Shown one piece after another: positions 35,177 to 46,520 of a stretch of 60,000 bases of DNA (positions within the stretch are counted from its first letter, which is position 1; the number at the start of each line of letters is the position of its first letter). This stretch comes from Polytrichum commune (lineage: Eukaryota > Streptophyta > Polytrichopsida > Polytrichales > Polytrichaceae): NCBI GenBank assembly GCA_950295325.1, contig OX485805.1, positions 53,160,758-53,220,757 of the forward strand, in the 5' to 3' direction. The notes beneath the pieces were generated by a model. It worked only from the letters and a program-made list of their open reading frames with translations. It made no database searches and had not been told where the DNA came from. The translations under genes and the position numbers were made by a program.

Positions 35177-36109
35177 TTATTTTGCTTTATTTATTTGTAG
35201 TATCTTTCCCTTGCCTGCATCAAATGTCCTTACAATCTCAAATATAGATTTCGTGATGACTTCATGGGGACTGAACCCATGTAGGAATTGTTACACCCAG
35301 CTCTTCCATTGTAACGTCGTCCAGATTCATTTCCATTTTGCACAAGAGAATGAAATAAGTTTGGAAATTAACATGGATGACTGGGTATTAACCACATCTC
35401 TGCCACATCAATAGCAAGCGTGCTTGCCACGCATCCAAGCAATGTGACTCCACAAGAAACCCAACAGACATCACAATCTTCATTTTCTGCTTTCATGTTT
35501 TCTTCTAAAGTTGATGTTGCCCTGAACCAAACTCAGTCTTTGCCGTGCTGGAGGAGATTGGGTTTCATTGCACCGGCCAACTTTTGCATTGCAAGGATGT
35601 GGTTGAGTCGCCCATCCATTTCAATGCTGCTGAGGACTCATTGCAATCCACCGGGTCCAACAAAGCCTTGTCAGCCTGCAATACATTATTTTCTCATTGC
35701 ATCTGGATCATCTTTTTGGGGCTGAACTACTATTTTCATTAATCCATCAGTGAAGTCATAGAGGGATAAATGAACGTTGGACCACTTTTGTGTATTCAGT
35801 GTGTGGGGACATTTTTGGGCTTAATCAGTGAGAATCCTAGTGTTTCTGAGTCCAACTGGTTACATGTTGTGTTCTTTTCATTTTTCTTTATTTAATTAGA
35901 GGTATATTCCACAGATTCTATTGAAATGATGGATAATTTTTCTAAAGTCCGTAGCTTCAACCGTTCATTTGTAACAAGCGGTTCGTTCTCCTGGTTTGTT
36001 GCATGTATCTTCACTTACTAACTTGAAAGAAATATGTTTACTATAGCTTTTGTTGAGAGTCTTGTCCATGTTTTGTCACACTAGAGAATATGGAGGTAGC
36101 AGGCATAGA

Positions 36110-36260
36110 TGAGCCACAAACGTTATCATCACAAGGGGTCATTTGGAGCCAGCTTGATTTCTAAGCGAGCATCATGGGTCTTTGCTTTAGATGTCAAGCT
36201 CAACCGCCCACGCAAAAGGCGAGAGCGACCACTGTTTGGTGTTTTCTCAATAAATCATTG
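36110..36260 (-). repeat. ~200-bp interspersed repeat, inverted copy
   Basis: Reverse complement of the GGCGGTTGAGC family: GCTCAACCGCCCACGCAAAA is present, followed by GGCGAGAGCGACC. Confidence 0.6.
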
Positions 36261-36985
36261 GTACAACTTGAGAAGCTAAAGCTTTGAGACACCAAAATGT
36301 AAGAAGTTTTGGGGGACCTTGAAGTTAATTGTTTTTGTGATTGAGCCCCCCACATCATGAAAATGATTCACTAGCATCACTTCAGTTTCCACTAGATGTT
36401 GTGGGCCTAAGGGATCCAAGAAGTTTGAATGGGTGAAAATAGTACATGGAGTTTTACATGGCACATAAATTGTAATAGTCTAGTTTTCATGATCAACCTC
36501 ACCTCAAAGAGATGGTCCAACGGAATTCAAGGAGACCCATGACACTTCACACTTACTAGGCTCACAACAACCTTTACTTGTTATTGTAGCTTAAATTGTA
36601 GTAGGGTCCACAAATCTGCAAATTATGTTAAAATTTCTTGTTGTGGTCACAGGTGGCAATACCATTAAAAAAAGGTGAAAAAAGTGAAAAAAAACTATTT
36701 TAATTGATGATATTTTGGAGTAATAGTCATATATGCAAAACTTTTTTGAGCTGGAAAAACCGGCAGGTTTTTTAAAGCGAATCTTGGAAGTTTTCAAAAT
36801 CTCATGGTTAGCCTCTTCATAAACAAGCACCAGTACTTGGAGAAATTACTCACCTCAATCTAGTGACATGTGGGTGTTTGACAATGCTTGCAATGGACGA
36901 CCCACAATGTGTGCCTTCAAAGAGCCGGGCCTGATTTTGGTGGAGATAGTTCAGCATTAATAATTTGAGTGTCACGTAGCTTGAG
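36261..36985. other. Intergenic sequence, nothing recognised
   Basis: AT-rich, no supported frame and no paired repeat ends. Confidence 0.45.
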
Positions 36986-36989
36986 CTTC

Positions 36990-37370
36990 CAAAGCTTCAC
37001 CATATTATTGGTTATTGAGAAAAAGCCACACACACAGTTCAAGTGCTCATCAAGGTGTATTCAAATGCTAATGCAAATGATGGTCACCGGCCTGCTCCTG
37101 TTCCTTGGGTGGTTAAGCTTGACACCCAGGCTTACTTACAGATTCGGCCGGTTCTCACTCAGTGTCCGTGGAGATTTCTGGGCAGAATCGGAACTGGTCA
37201 CATGTTGTGATCTTTCACATTTTTCTTATTTAATGTGAGGTATATTCCTTAAATTTTATTGAAATGATGGGTAATTTTTGTGAAGTCTGGGACTGCAACC
37301 AGTTATTTCTCAAACTCAACCGGTTGATGTGTAACCAGCGGTCGGTTCTACCAGTTCATTGTAACGTGCA
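36990..37370 (+). repeat. Adjacent fragments of two interspersed repeats
   Basis: About 36990-37170 is a diverged copy of the GGCGGTTGAGC repeat, and 37165-37370 matches the far end of family Q (35820-36010). A short GATGG microsatellite follows near 37411. Confidence 0.5.
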
Positions 37371-37573
37371 CTGGACTCTGAGTGACTATCGTACACGGAA
37401 TGGTCTGCTGTGGATGGGATGGGATGGGATGGGCGATGAATTATTGAGGGAATGTAAAGCAACGAGCATTCATGTGATCAAGGTACGTGGGGTGGACAGG
37501 AGGGTCACACTCTGCTTTTGCAAGGGCGGTTGAGCTTGACATCTATTATTAACTTGAAGTGCTTGCTCAGAAC

Positions 37574-39126
37574 CAATGTTCAAGATTGAAGTCTTCAATG
37601 CCCTTCAAACGCGATTTGGCCCTTCAAAATATACCTCTCTCAAAACAGCCCTTCAAAATGCAACCCCAAACTCAAAATGAAAACTTCACTTGACGTCCTC
37701 AAAATTTTTACACCCGTCAACACTGTAGCGCTACAGTGACGAGGAGGTCGCTACAGTGACAACCTCAACACCTAGCAAATGATTCATTCAACATCGATCT
37801 GACTTGGAATTCAACTTTTTAGGTCTTGCAAAAGATTGGAATCCAACCCTTTCTTTGGTAAGCATTGAGTCAGTGTTGTAGTGTGATGTGATTAATCAAT
37901 GTGAAATCAGTGCTGATTTGGGTGAGATGGTTATTCCGTGGCTTGGTCATGGAGAGATTGGTATTTTGTATGCCTGCAATTTTAGAAATTTGGGAGGTTG
38001 AAGAACCCACATGGTACAAGGATCTAACTTCTCTTCAGTTCCAATTTTTCATTCACATGCTAGCTGATATATTATCATAGTTGAATAAGGTCAATCGCAA
38101 GTTTCAGTTTGATCTTGTAGATATCACTAGCATAGCTTCTACGATTGATGTAACAATCAGCTTGTTTCGTAGACACTATCTGGGTGTAAGTTTTGGCCTG
38201 ACAACCAAACACCTAGGAAAGTTTCTCCGCGAGGTGGTACCCAAATGGGCAAATATTGTATGTTGATAGTTTTGGGTGTGAAAAAATGCATATCTTGCAT
38301 TATGATTCCATGCCCGAGTGTGACGTAGGAGGCTCATTGGAGGCATGCATCATGTTGGGGAGGCAGTATGTGCAGAAGATCATCGATTCACTCAATGATC
38401 AATTTCATGACCTGTCCATTTTCAATGCGGCCCGGCTTTTTAGCCCGAAGCACTATCCCGTAGATGAATTGGACAGAGGGACATTAACGGAACAATGGTT
38501 GAACCGGTTGGTGACACATTTCCGTTGGAGCGATGACCTTGTTAATCAATGCAATGCGGAATTGCTAGAATTCGTGGAGATGTTATGTTCCGTTTGTGAA
38601 CGCCGAAGTATGCAAGAAGCTTGGGTTTTTTGTGGCAATGACCGGGAGTTCATGATTAATTGGCCAACTATGATGTCGCTATGGCAAGCCATACTTGTGA
38701 TCCCAACTAGCACTGCTGTTTGTGAGCGTGGTTTTTCAAAGCAAAATTGGGTTAAGAGTGAAAGGAGAACTAGACTCAACCTTGACACACTAGATGCTTT
38801 AATGAGGGTTAGTCTAAATGGGTTAGGAGTTGAATTCATGGATTGGGATAGTATTTTTGAATCTTGGAAAATTGGCACAAGAACCAACAACCGTAGGGCA
38901 TTATCACTAGAAGAGGTGGAGTTAGATGGTTGATTCTTAATTCTTCACATTGTATTGGAAGCATGCACCATATAAATCATGCATAAGTTTAATATGAGTT
39001 TTTTATATTTTATTTCTATATTACTGAATTGACGTCTTGAATTTGAACTAGCCCTTCAACCGAAGGGCTCAAATTTTAGAGCCCTTCAAAATGAAACTCA
39101 TATGAGGGCTTCAATCTTGAACACTG
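37574..39126 (+). mobile_element. hAT transposon with 8-bp target duplication, internally deleted
   Basis: 1553 bases. The left end CAATGTTCAAGATTGAAG and right end CTTCAATCTTGAACACTG are inverted copies with one mismatch. The 8-base duplication CTCAGAAC at 37566-37573 and 39127-39134 is perfect, a hallmark of hAT elements. CCCTTCAAA motifs repeat near both ends. A perfect 18-base palindrome (arm CACTGTAGC) sits at 37721-37738 and a half copy GCTACAGTGAC at 37751. These are possible transposase-binding sites. The insertion split a copy of the ~200-bp GGCGGTTGAGC repeat. Only the C-terminal half of the transposase remains. Confidence 0.9.
37927..38936 (+). pseudogene. hAT transposase, C-terminal half, with stop and frameshift
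   Basis: Begins at RWLFRGLVMERL, the conserved segment after the second catalytic region, and passes through EEPTWYKDLTSLQFQFF, a TAG at 38078-38080, and NKVNRKFQFDLVD. A frameshift near 38250 follows, then a 225-codon open frame to TGA near 38933. That last part holds the hAT dimerisation domain: PTSTAVCERGFSKQNWVKS and LDTLDALMRVS. The BED zinc finger and the first two catalytic aspartates are absent. The protein is related to the pseudogene at 7330-8520, which shows the opposite half and overlaps it by about 55 residues (that copy has WYQNVTSFQFQ where this has WYKDLTSLQFQ). It cannot make active transposase. Confidence 0.9.
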
Positions 39127-40019
39127 CTCAGAACAATGGGCCCCTGTGATGCTAATGTGACTCCTCTTTAAGTCCAAATAGTAAGTGACATTTAATATCG
39201 TATTTAGTGTAATATTTCTACCACCATTTCCACACATGATCATATTTTTTCTTCAATCCAGTAAACTGTGTTGTAAATAAGGTGGTTTTGAGCCTGATGA
39301 CTCAATTTCATTATGTAATTTCTTGATACGGATTGTCTATGAATATTTATGGGGTCCAACCATGATAAGATGTACCAATAAAGACTAAATAAGAAGTAGT
39401 CTAGGCTTGCACTTCATGAGGACTCATATATGAAGCAAAACCAATGATTAAAACTACGAGGCATTAATCGATTGTGATGGACAGGTTTTGAATTGTGCTA
39501 TCATGTCTTAATTATAAATCTATATAAAGTTTAATACAAAAGCATGATACCCATCCAAAGAACTTTCAAGGATTGTGAAAAAAGGATGATGCGTGACACA
39601 ATTATGGGGCACCTTATCATGGTTGGACCTTACAATCTTAATATTACACATGGGTGTTTATAGCTTGTCAAGATGTCAAATTGAAATTTCAACCATATGG
39701 ATGGTGCAAAAATGTTTTCTTGGGGGTGTGGACAACATTTAAGCACTTGAAGTTGTTCATCTTAAGACTTCATCTCACTCTCAAAACTATGCCATGCAAC
39801 TTTTAAGGTTTAACATGAAGTCCTCATGCTCACTTTGAATTATTTAATCAGTCAAAGTCTAAAACCCTTGTAATTTTTGCATAGGAAATTCAAATAAGAA
39901 TATTGTGTTGTGTTGAAATCTCCTTTCAATTGCTTACAAGAAATATTTTTACCAAAAAATTGGTCTAATAACAATGGAAGTGCTGAACGCCAATTGTGAT
40001 GGTTCTAATACGAGTCTAC

Positions 40020-40250
40020 ATTTGGATACAAATCCTTGAGAGAAAAGCCACAAGCACAAAGTCCACGTACTCATCAAGGTACAAGTTGAAATGTTGGTGG
40101 AAAGAATGGCCATTCTCTCCTTTTGTTGAGTGGGCGGTTGAGCTTGACATCTTACCGAAGAGCCCCGTGCTCAGAAACGAGGACTCTCAATGGGCCCCTT
40201 CTCGGACGCTAACGTTTGTGGCTTGCACCTCCGGACTCTTTTTAGTTCAC
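40020..40250 (+). repeat. ~200-bp interspersed repeat in arm B
   Basis: Partner of 25880-26115 with few differences; it carries GGGCGGTTGAGCTTGACATC. Confidence 0.7.
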
Positions 40251-40258
40251 TAAAGCCG

Positions 40259-40586
40259 CTACACTAAATATGATATTTAGTGACACCAATTCTAATTGTC
40301 TTGCTCAATACTCATGTAAACCATGGTATAGTGTCACCAACACTAAATGTTAGCCCGACATTATTTGTCGTTCCTTGTAGATTTTTGGGGGTACCGTATT
40401 ATAGATTGACAATGTTGCAATTACTATCACTTATCAAGTGATTGTTCATCCAAACTTCAATCATCCATGACAATAATTCATCACAAGTTGCTGACAAAAG
40501 AAGTCAGGGTTTGGGACAATGGTTGAACTCATCCATCACTCATGGCAATATTTTTATATTTATCCAAAAAAAGTGTCATCCAAAAA
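40259..40586. mobile_element. MITE of the ACACTAAATA family, copy 3, right end missing
   Basis: Starts CTACACTAAATATGATATTT like copy 2 but stops at CATCCAAAAAGTT, where the sequence jumps to what corresponds to about 28270 in arm A. Confidence 0.7.
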
Positions 40587-42259
40587 GTTCATCTAAGTTG
40601 AAATAGAAATTTCATCTAGGTTCAAATAGACCATAAATTTGATCCTCCACAACTTAAATGGTTTTGACCCTTTTCTTGATATGCTATGTTTTTTCCTCTA
40701 ATGACCACAAAATGGTGAATATATGAATCACATGTCTATATTATTCTCTATATAGCCCTTCTTTCCCTCAATAAGGGGCCTCATGTTACCTCTACACATG
40801 CTCTAACATGTTTCTCCGAGGAATAATTTCAACCCTATGTTTTAACCCCCCATGTTTCCTATCTTTTCTAAGTGCCCTCCTTGACTCCATCATCCCTATT
40901 CTTCTTGACAATGACAAAAGCGCTCTTTTCATCATTTGTAATTGATTATATTATTGTTGGCTCTTGGGCTTTTTTGAATTGTTTTAGCTCCCATAATTTA
41001 TCACTCGGAAGGCATTTCAAGATAGAGAATAGTCTTGGGAGTAGTGCTGAAGGTCATTTTCTATGAAAGGGCACTCAAGGTAGCCCGTTCAATACCATGT
41101 GGGTTCACAGAAGGGTGTCCAACAAGAATTTGGCTTATGTTCAAGAATACATATAAGATGGGTTTTGTTGAATCTAGTTTTGTGAGTATAATAAAGGTAG
41201 TATAAATTATGGAAGAGAGGCTTTCCTAGATATACCTTCCCGAAGGAGATTCCACTCTTGTAATGTACAAACCAATGTCAATGTGAAAAGGGGTATTACT
41301 TGAAGCATTAGGATACATAGTATACATAAGGAAGAGATATTGCTTTTCATGTATTGTGTACAAATGAAATGCTACTCATAATTTTAGAGCAATTGTAGGT
41401 AGATGTACAAAAGGGTGTCCCAAAGTTTAGAGAGATTTTTGACAACAAATTTGTTTTGTAGGGTCAAATGATTAGGAGTAACATCCTAAGCATGAAATGG
41501 GCTTGAATGAAAGTGGAGTGTACCAATTTTTTCATAATTTATAGTTGCATATGTAGTGGATGCATTTATCATATTGCAATGAAACCTTAGTATAAATACA
41601 TGGGATAACTATCTAGTGTACCATTAGAACATACTAAACTATTTGTTTTTCTACAATTTTGTTGTGTATACAGGGGATTACTTCATGGGTAATTAGATCT
41701 TTTAATTCCATGCAAAATACATAATAATAACCACATAATGTTTTGTTCAAGTTTGGTACATGTACCATCAATATGATTACATATAACGTTAATAAGTAGT
41801 TTAAATAGAACAGATTTTTTGATGACCTCAATGACAAGTTTCTCATTTGGTAAGCAAACATTGTACACATGCATTCCGTCACATTTTTCTAAGCTAAGTG
41901 ATTAATCATGTATAACATCTACATATAGAAAATATAATGTTGACAACATATCTAAGCTCAAGCGAATTATGTAATTTCTCAGTTATAAAGATTATCTTTA
42001 ATCTCTTGAAATGCTTGCTTGGTGCTTGTTACCTTATATTGCAAGTTCAACAACATGATATCATTTGTGGTATTTTGTGAACAATATGTTTGAACATGAA
42101 CGATTTATAAATCACTCTTTCAGACCTGGCTTTGGAAACTGCGAGATCTTGAAAATGCAACTTCAAGAAACGCTTAGGTTTTAAGGATTGATGAGCCTAA
42201 CATGACCCATGATGTCATTCATTTACACATGTAACTGGAAAGAAAGTAAAAAATTGAAG

Positions 42260-43375
42260 ACTTTTTCGGGCGGCCTCCATCACTTGTACTTGGTGTCGTA
42301 GCTGTCCCAAAGCTGGTTGTGTGCCTATATAATACAATGGTCTCACAATTCATTTCCACAGCTGAGTAGATGGTCCGTCTATGGAGTCCGAAGCTCAGAC
42401 ATTGTCCGAGTTGCCACCTTCCCCTCTATGCACACTTGCAGAAGTGACAGACTTCCTCATCCCGGGCAATGTTGCCACAGGCAATAGTTGCACTCACTGA
42501 TGTGGGGAATACGGTAGCCTCTTGCAACATCGTGAGGGACAGGAGGCTTGTCCCTGAACTTAATTAGTTGCATTCACCAACAATTCCAAGCCAGTTCCGC
42601 ACCGACGTTGCTAATCTCGAATGAAATTACGTCACCAATATTCAGTTATACTCTGTTATGTATGTCGCATACACCCTCACCCACTGTAATCACAAGCAAT
42701 AGGCTGCTTGGGAGATTTCAAAGGGTGTGGGTGTACGCGCCTTACATTACAGGGTTCGATCTTGGCCTATTGATTGCAACTCCGGCCATGGATGCTGTCT
42801 TGTTGGTACTTGGAGCTCTACTTGTTGCAGAATTCGAATGGGCTTTGTTATCTAGTACATTGTGTTTGCTTCCAAAATGGCAGGCCTCTTGGGAGATTTC
42901 AAAGGTGAACGAGGTGTGTGAAGACATCACAGAACTCACTCTTGGCCCGTCGGTCTCAACCACAGCCATGGATGTTGCCTTGTTTGATATGTGGAGGTCG
43001 CAGCAGCTGTTGCCGAAGTTCACAAGGGTTTGAATTTTGAAGTGCAAAACTTTCGTCCATAGATGCTAGAGTCTAATTAAGACAGAGAGATGATGAAGTT
43101 TGGAAGTCAGCATGATATTGTCATTGATGAGTGCTTGCCACCAGAATAGGAAGACGTGTGTGAGGAAGTGATGCCGCCTTCTTGTCCTAGTGCAAAACCA
43201 AGATTCTCTTGGAATGCGTTCTCCGTAACGTCCAATGCAGGACCGCCATGATATATGCCTGCAGAGGTTAGTATGGGTATTTGACAAAATAACATGAAAT
43301 TCAGGTATCTTTTCTCCAATCTGGAACACTTCATCTCTGAGCAAGGGCATGCTGCTGAACTTGACGAGTAAGCTT
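42260..43375. repeat. Conserved core of arm B, unknown content
   Basis: Partner of 29590-30740. A 161-codon open stretch at 42548-43033 (MSLNLISCIHQQ) does not start at ATG and is truncated by a frame change in arm A, so a gene is not supported. Confidence 0.5.
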
Positions 43376-43675
43376 GAATCGGGTTTGTGATTTCAGCTTA
43401 TGATGTTCACTGTTTGTCATTATAACATGTTATGCTTGTTGGTTGTGAGCTGGGCTAACTTTAAACCCCCCTAGTAGGCTTCAAGGTCATCAAACCTCAT
43501 CAGTGCAAACAGGGATTGAACACTTTTGATTTTGAAATGAAATGTATTGTGTTATTACTGATTGTAGTAATATGTATATCGGTTTTCTGTAAGCTAAGTT
43601 CTCAGTGTGCATGTGTTTAAGTAGAACTTGAAATTTTGAAGTGTTCATTCTTGGAAGTTCTATGGGGTTAGATGA

Positions 43676-43756
43676 CTTTGTAGTTTAGAGGGGTTGGGAA
43701 TCCTTGGCCTCCAACAGGTGGGGGGCATGGCCAGGTTCAATCCCTGCCAAGGATAT
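43676..43756 (+). ncRNA. tRNA-like / SINE-like sequence with A and B boxes (arm B)
   Basis: TAGTTTAGAGG at 43681-43691 and GGTTCAATCCC at 43734-43744, the same arrangement as in arm A. Both boxes are unchanged between the arms. Confidence 0.45.
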
Positions 43757-45365
43757 TGGATGAAAATTATTTTCTTAAATTCAAATGTGTTGATTAGTAT
43801 TTGTGTTTGTAACTGGTTGGGTTACAAATGATAGAGTCTTGAAACGATTATATGAAAAACGGAGGCGAAATGAACCAAATTTTACTTTCCAGCTTAGTCT
43901 TTTAAGCCCTAAATGCCCAAGAAGTCTAAAAAGTGTTTGCGAACGGTTTCAAAGATATATCTCTCAAGGAGAAAAATTCTCTATTCTTGTTTCTTTTCTT
44001 GCACTTGAACATAATACAGTTTTTGCACTGTCGAGAGCAAACGAATCAAAAATTTATATCAATGATTCTAAGATATGGACCTTGAAGTAGTTGGAACTCT
44101 TAATTTTGTCTTTGTTACAAAAATAGCTAGTTTCGAAGAGTAACAATGACAATGAAATTAGTAATGTTGGTTTTTAAAACCAAATCATGAAGCTCAAACT
44201 TGTAGCCAATCGTATCAAAGATCAAGTGTTTTGATACATCTTAAAAATTCCTTTATTTTTTGAAGGAAAATGCTTGTAAAATGATTTGATGGAGACCAAG
44301 GGTAAAGATCCATATTCCAACCGCACAAATGTGATTTCAAAATAACTCCCTAAAACTTTCTCTTGTATGCCAATTCTCATGCATACTTTATAGTACATCT
44401 TTTATTCAAGTGCCCAACAGGTGGTTCTTACAGGATTCCTGAAAGAAACCTCCCCCCTTCACTGCTTTGAATCACAAGATTCTTTCCAACAGGACCTTAG
44501 AGCAGAGAGACGAAGGAGTTTGGAAATCAGCACATAATTTGTCTATGGTAAGTACTTGCCACCAGAACCAGAAGTCGTTTATGATTAAATGATGCAGCCC
44601 TTTCGTCCTTACGAGTCGTGTGTGCTGCAAACCTAGGGTGCCAATTATGGAAATTATTTCCCTATGATAATCATCATTTTCATGTTATAGTAATGAGCAC
44701 TGTTATTATGAACAGATTAAAGTGGTGAATGTTTTCTGGATCTCTTTGGTGATATGATTTCAACATAACTTAGTATGCAGGTTGTGGTACTGTATGAATA
44801 AACTCCAAAATTCTGGTGTATTGGTTATATTCGTGTCTAAAACATGACGTCAATATAATTTTCCGGTTTAAATCATTTGAAGCAAGCTTTTATAACTGTA
44901 ATGATTTTTTAGATATGGGTCAAAGTTAGCTTTGGTTGCCACTTATTCAGAGCAAGCATGCTAGTGTGAATGCGACATGTGTAACTGACTTATATTATAA
45001 CAAATGTTGGGTGTTCTCGGATGAGTGAGGGGTGGCTGCAAATTGTCCAGGGTCCACCCAATGACTATTGTCTGACATTATTTTCATTGGGAAAACAATT
45101 TCTACATCGTATATAACGTGCAATAGAGACAATCGGCTAGACCACATCGCTTTTGTGAATGAGGTGGATTTGCTTGAATGTGTGATTCACTTTAACAAAC
45201 TCCAGATAGAGGACACAATATGTTCCCAATGCAAAGTATGTATTTGCATTCATCATTAATTCCAAGCCAAATCTAGTCCAATAGAGATTTGTTGAAATTA
45301 TTTTGGCAGTCAACATGGGCACCTGGTTGAAATGCTCAACAAACATTGCAATGGACAATTGAGAT

Positions 45366-45585
45366 TGTTGGGTTTTTTGGCCACTTTAAGTAAATAACAA
45401 CTATTTAATGAGAATGTAATAACTTACCAAAAAAAGTCAATTATGTTTTCTTTTTTAACTGTTTGAACAACCCATTGAACTTGCCTTAGTAAGAACTGAG
45501 CTCTTCAATAAGACGTAATTGCACAGTGTAACTCTAAATAGTAACACACACTAATTGGGATAATCAATGTAGTTGGAAATATTGA
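45366..45585. mobile_element. MITE fragment at the right edge of arm B
   Basis: Partner of 32463-32685 and relative of 46093-46302; the left arm is absent. Confidence 0.6.
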
Positions 45586-46092
45586 CTGTTTATCACATTC
45601 AAAGGGCAAGACGTAGTTTCACTGAAATAGTATATTATGTCAAAAATGGGAACATTGTTATAAATTCCTACTTGTTCTCCACTAAAACACACCAAATCCA
45701 ACAATTCTATATACACTCTTATTAGTGTGGTATTATCCCTGGGGATGACAGGTATATTATAAACCACATCCTGAATAATAGTATTAAGTTGGGTGCGAAC
45801 TATCAATCCACATGTGGATTGCCCGAACCACATAATCCTGGTCCCATCTCAATCTGGTGCCAAAATCTTTGGAAAGTCTCCCTGAAAATGCATGAAGTCT
45901 CCCTGAAAATAGCAAAAACTTGTAACTTTGTTCATTCATTTGGATTCCGTATAACAAGCACAGCAAATAAATTTCCACATTTTGTTACTATTGTATTTAA
46001 CAATATGGAATATCGATAAACTAGCATGGGGGCAACCTACCAATGTAGATATCCAATTTTGAGGGGACTAATATAAAATTCCTTAATACATT

Positions 46093-46302
46093 GATCATCC
46101 CAATTAGTGCGTGTTACTATTCATAGTTACGCAATGCTACAACTAGTTATTGAGAATTGTAACAATTTATCAAGCAATATCATTTGTGTTCTATAATGTC
46201 CGAACAACCTATTGAACTTATGTTAGTAGAAAATGAACTCCTAAGTAAGATGTAATTGCACTGCATAACTTTGAATAGTAACATGCACCAATTGGAATAA
46301 TC
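46093..46302. mobile_element. MITE with ~40-bp inverted arms
   Basis: The left arm GATCATCCCAATTAGTGCGT followed by GTTACTATTCATAGTTACGCA pairs with the right arm TGCATAACTTTGAATAGTAA followed by CATGCACCAATTGGAATAATC. 210 bases long. The interior is shared with 32463-32685 and 45366-45585. No coding capacity. Confidence 0.75.
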
Positions 46303-46404
46303 TGAAACAACCGAATGTCAAACATGCCTCTTCCAATCACAAATCAGGTCTGATGCTTGCAAAAAATGAGATTCACACTCTAAGGACGCACAAGCCTCCT
46401 TAGT

Positions 46405-46520
46405 AACTGAGGCATTCAATGGTATAAAAGGGCATTGAAGCAGCCCATAACCAACAGATGACAAGTGCCCGTTTCAGAAGCAGGGTGGGCTGCTGAAGTA
46501 GGACTGCTCCAGCAGACTCC
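46405..46520 (+). promoter_or_regulatory. Promoter-like site with TATA box
   Basis: GGTATAAAAGGGC with TATAAAA at 46423-46429 is close to a consensus plant TATA box. The following 2 kb shows only short open frames (60 codons at 46521, not recognised), so any transcript is non-coding or decayed. Confidence 0.3.

Larger units (their letters stand above)
34605..36005 (+). repeat. Repeat family Q, longest copy, split by a MITE
   Basis: 34605-34636 and 35180-36005 together match 23200-23755 and its continuation. The sequence in between is a foreign element with a TTA target duplication. A further partial copy of the far end lies at about 37165-37370 (ACATGTTGTG, GAGGTATATTCC, ATTGAAATGATGG). Confidence 0.65.
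39172..45586 (+). repeat. Segmental duplication, arm B
   Basis: Direct copy of 25046-32685, about 1.2 kb shorter. It starts inside a MITE arm, about 40 bases after the hAT-split repeat, and ends next to a MITE fragment. Parts of arm B without a partner: 40687-41070, 41690-41985 and about 44750-45010. Confidence 0.9.

Noticed and set aside
42548-43033. 161-codon open stretch in arm B as a gene
   Set aside because: The matching stretch in arm A ends early in another frame; no start ATG and no domain.
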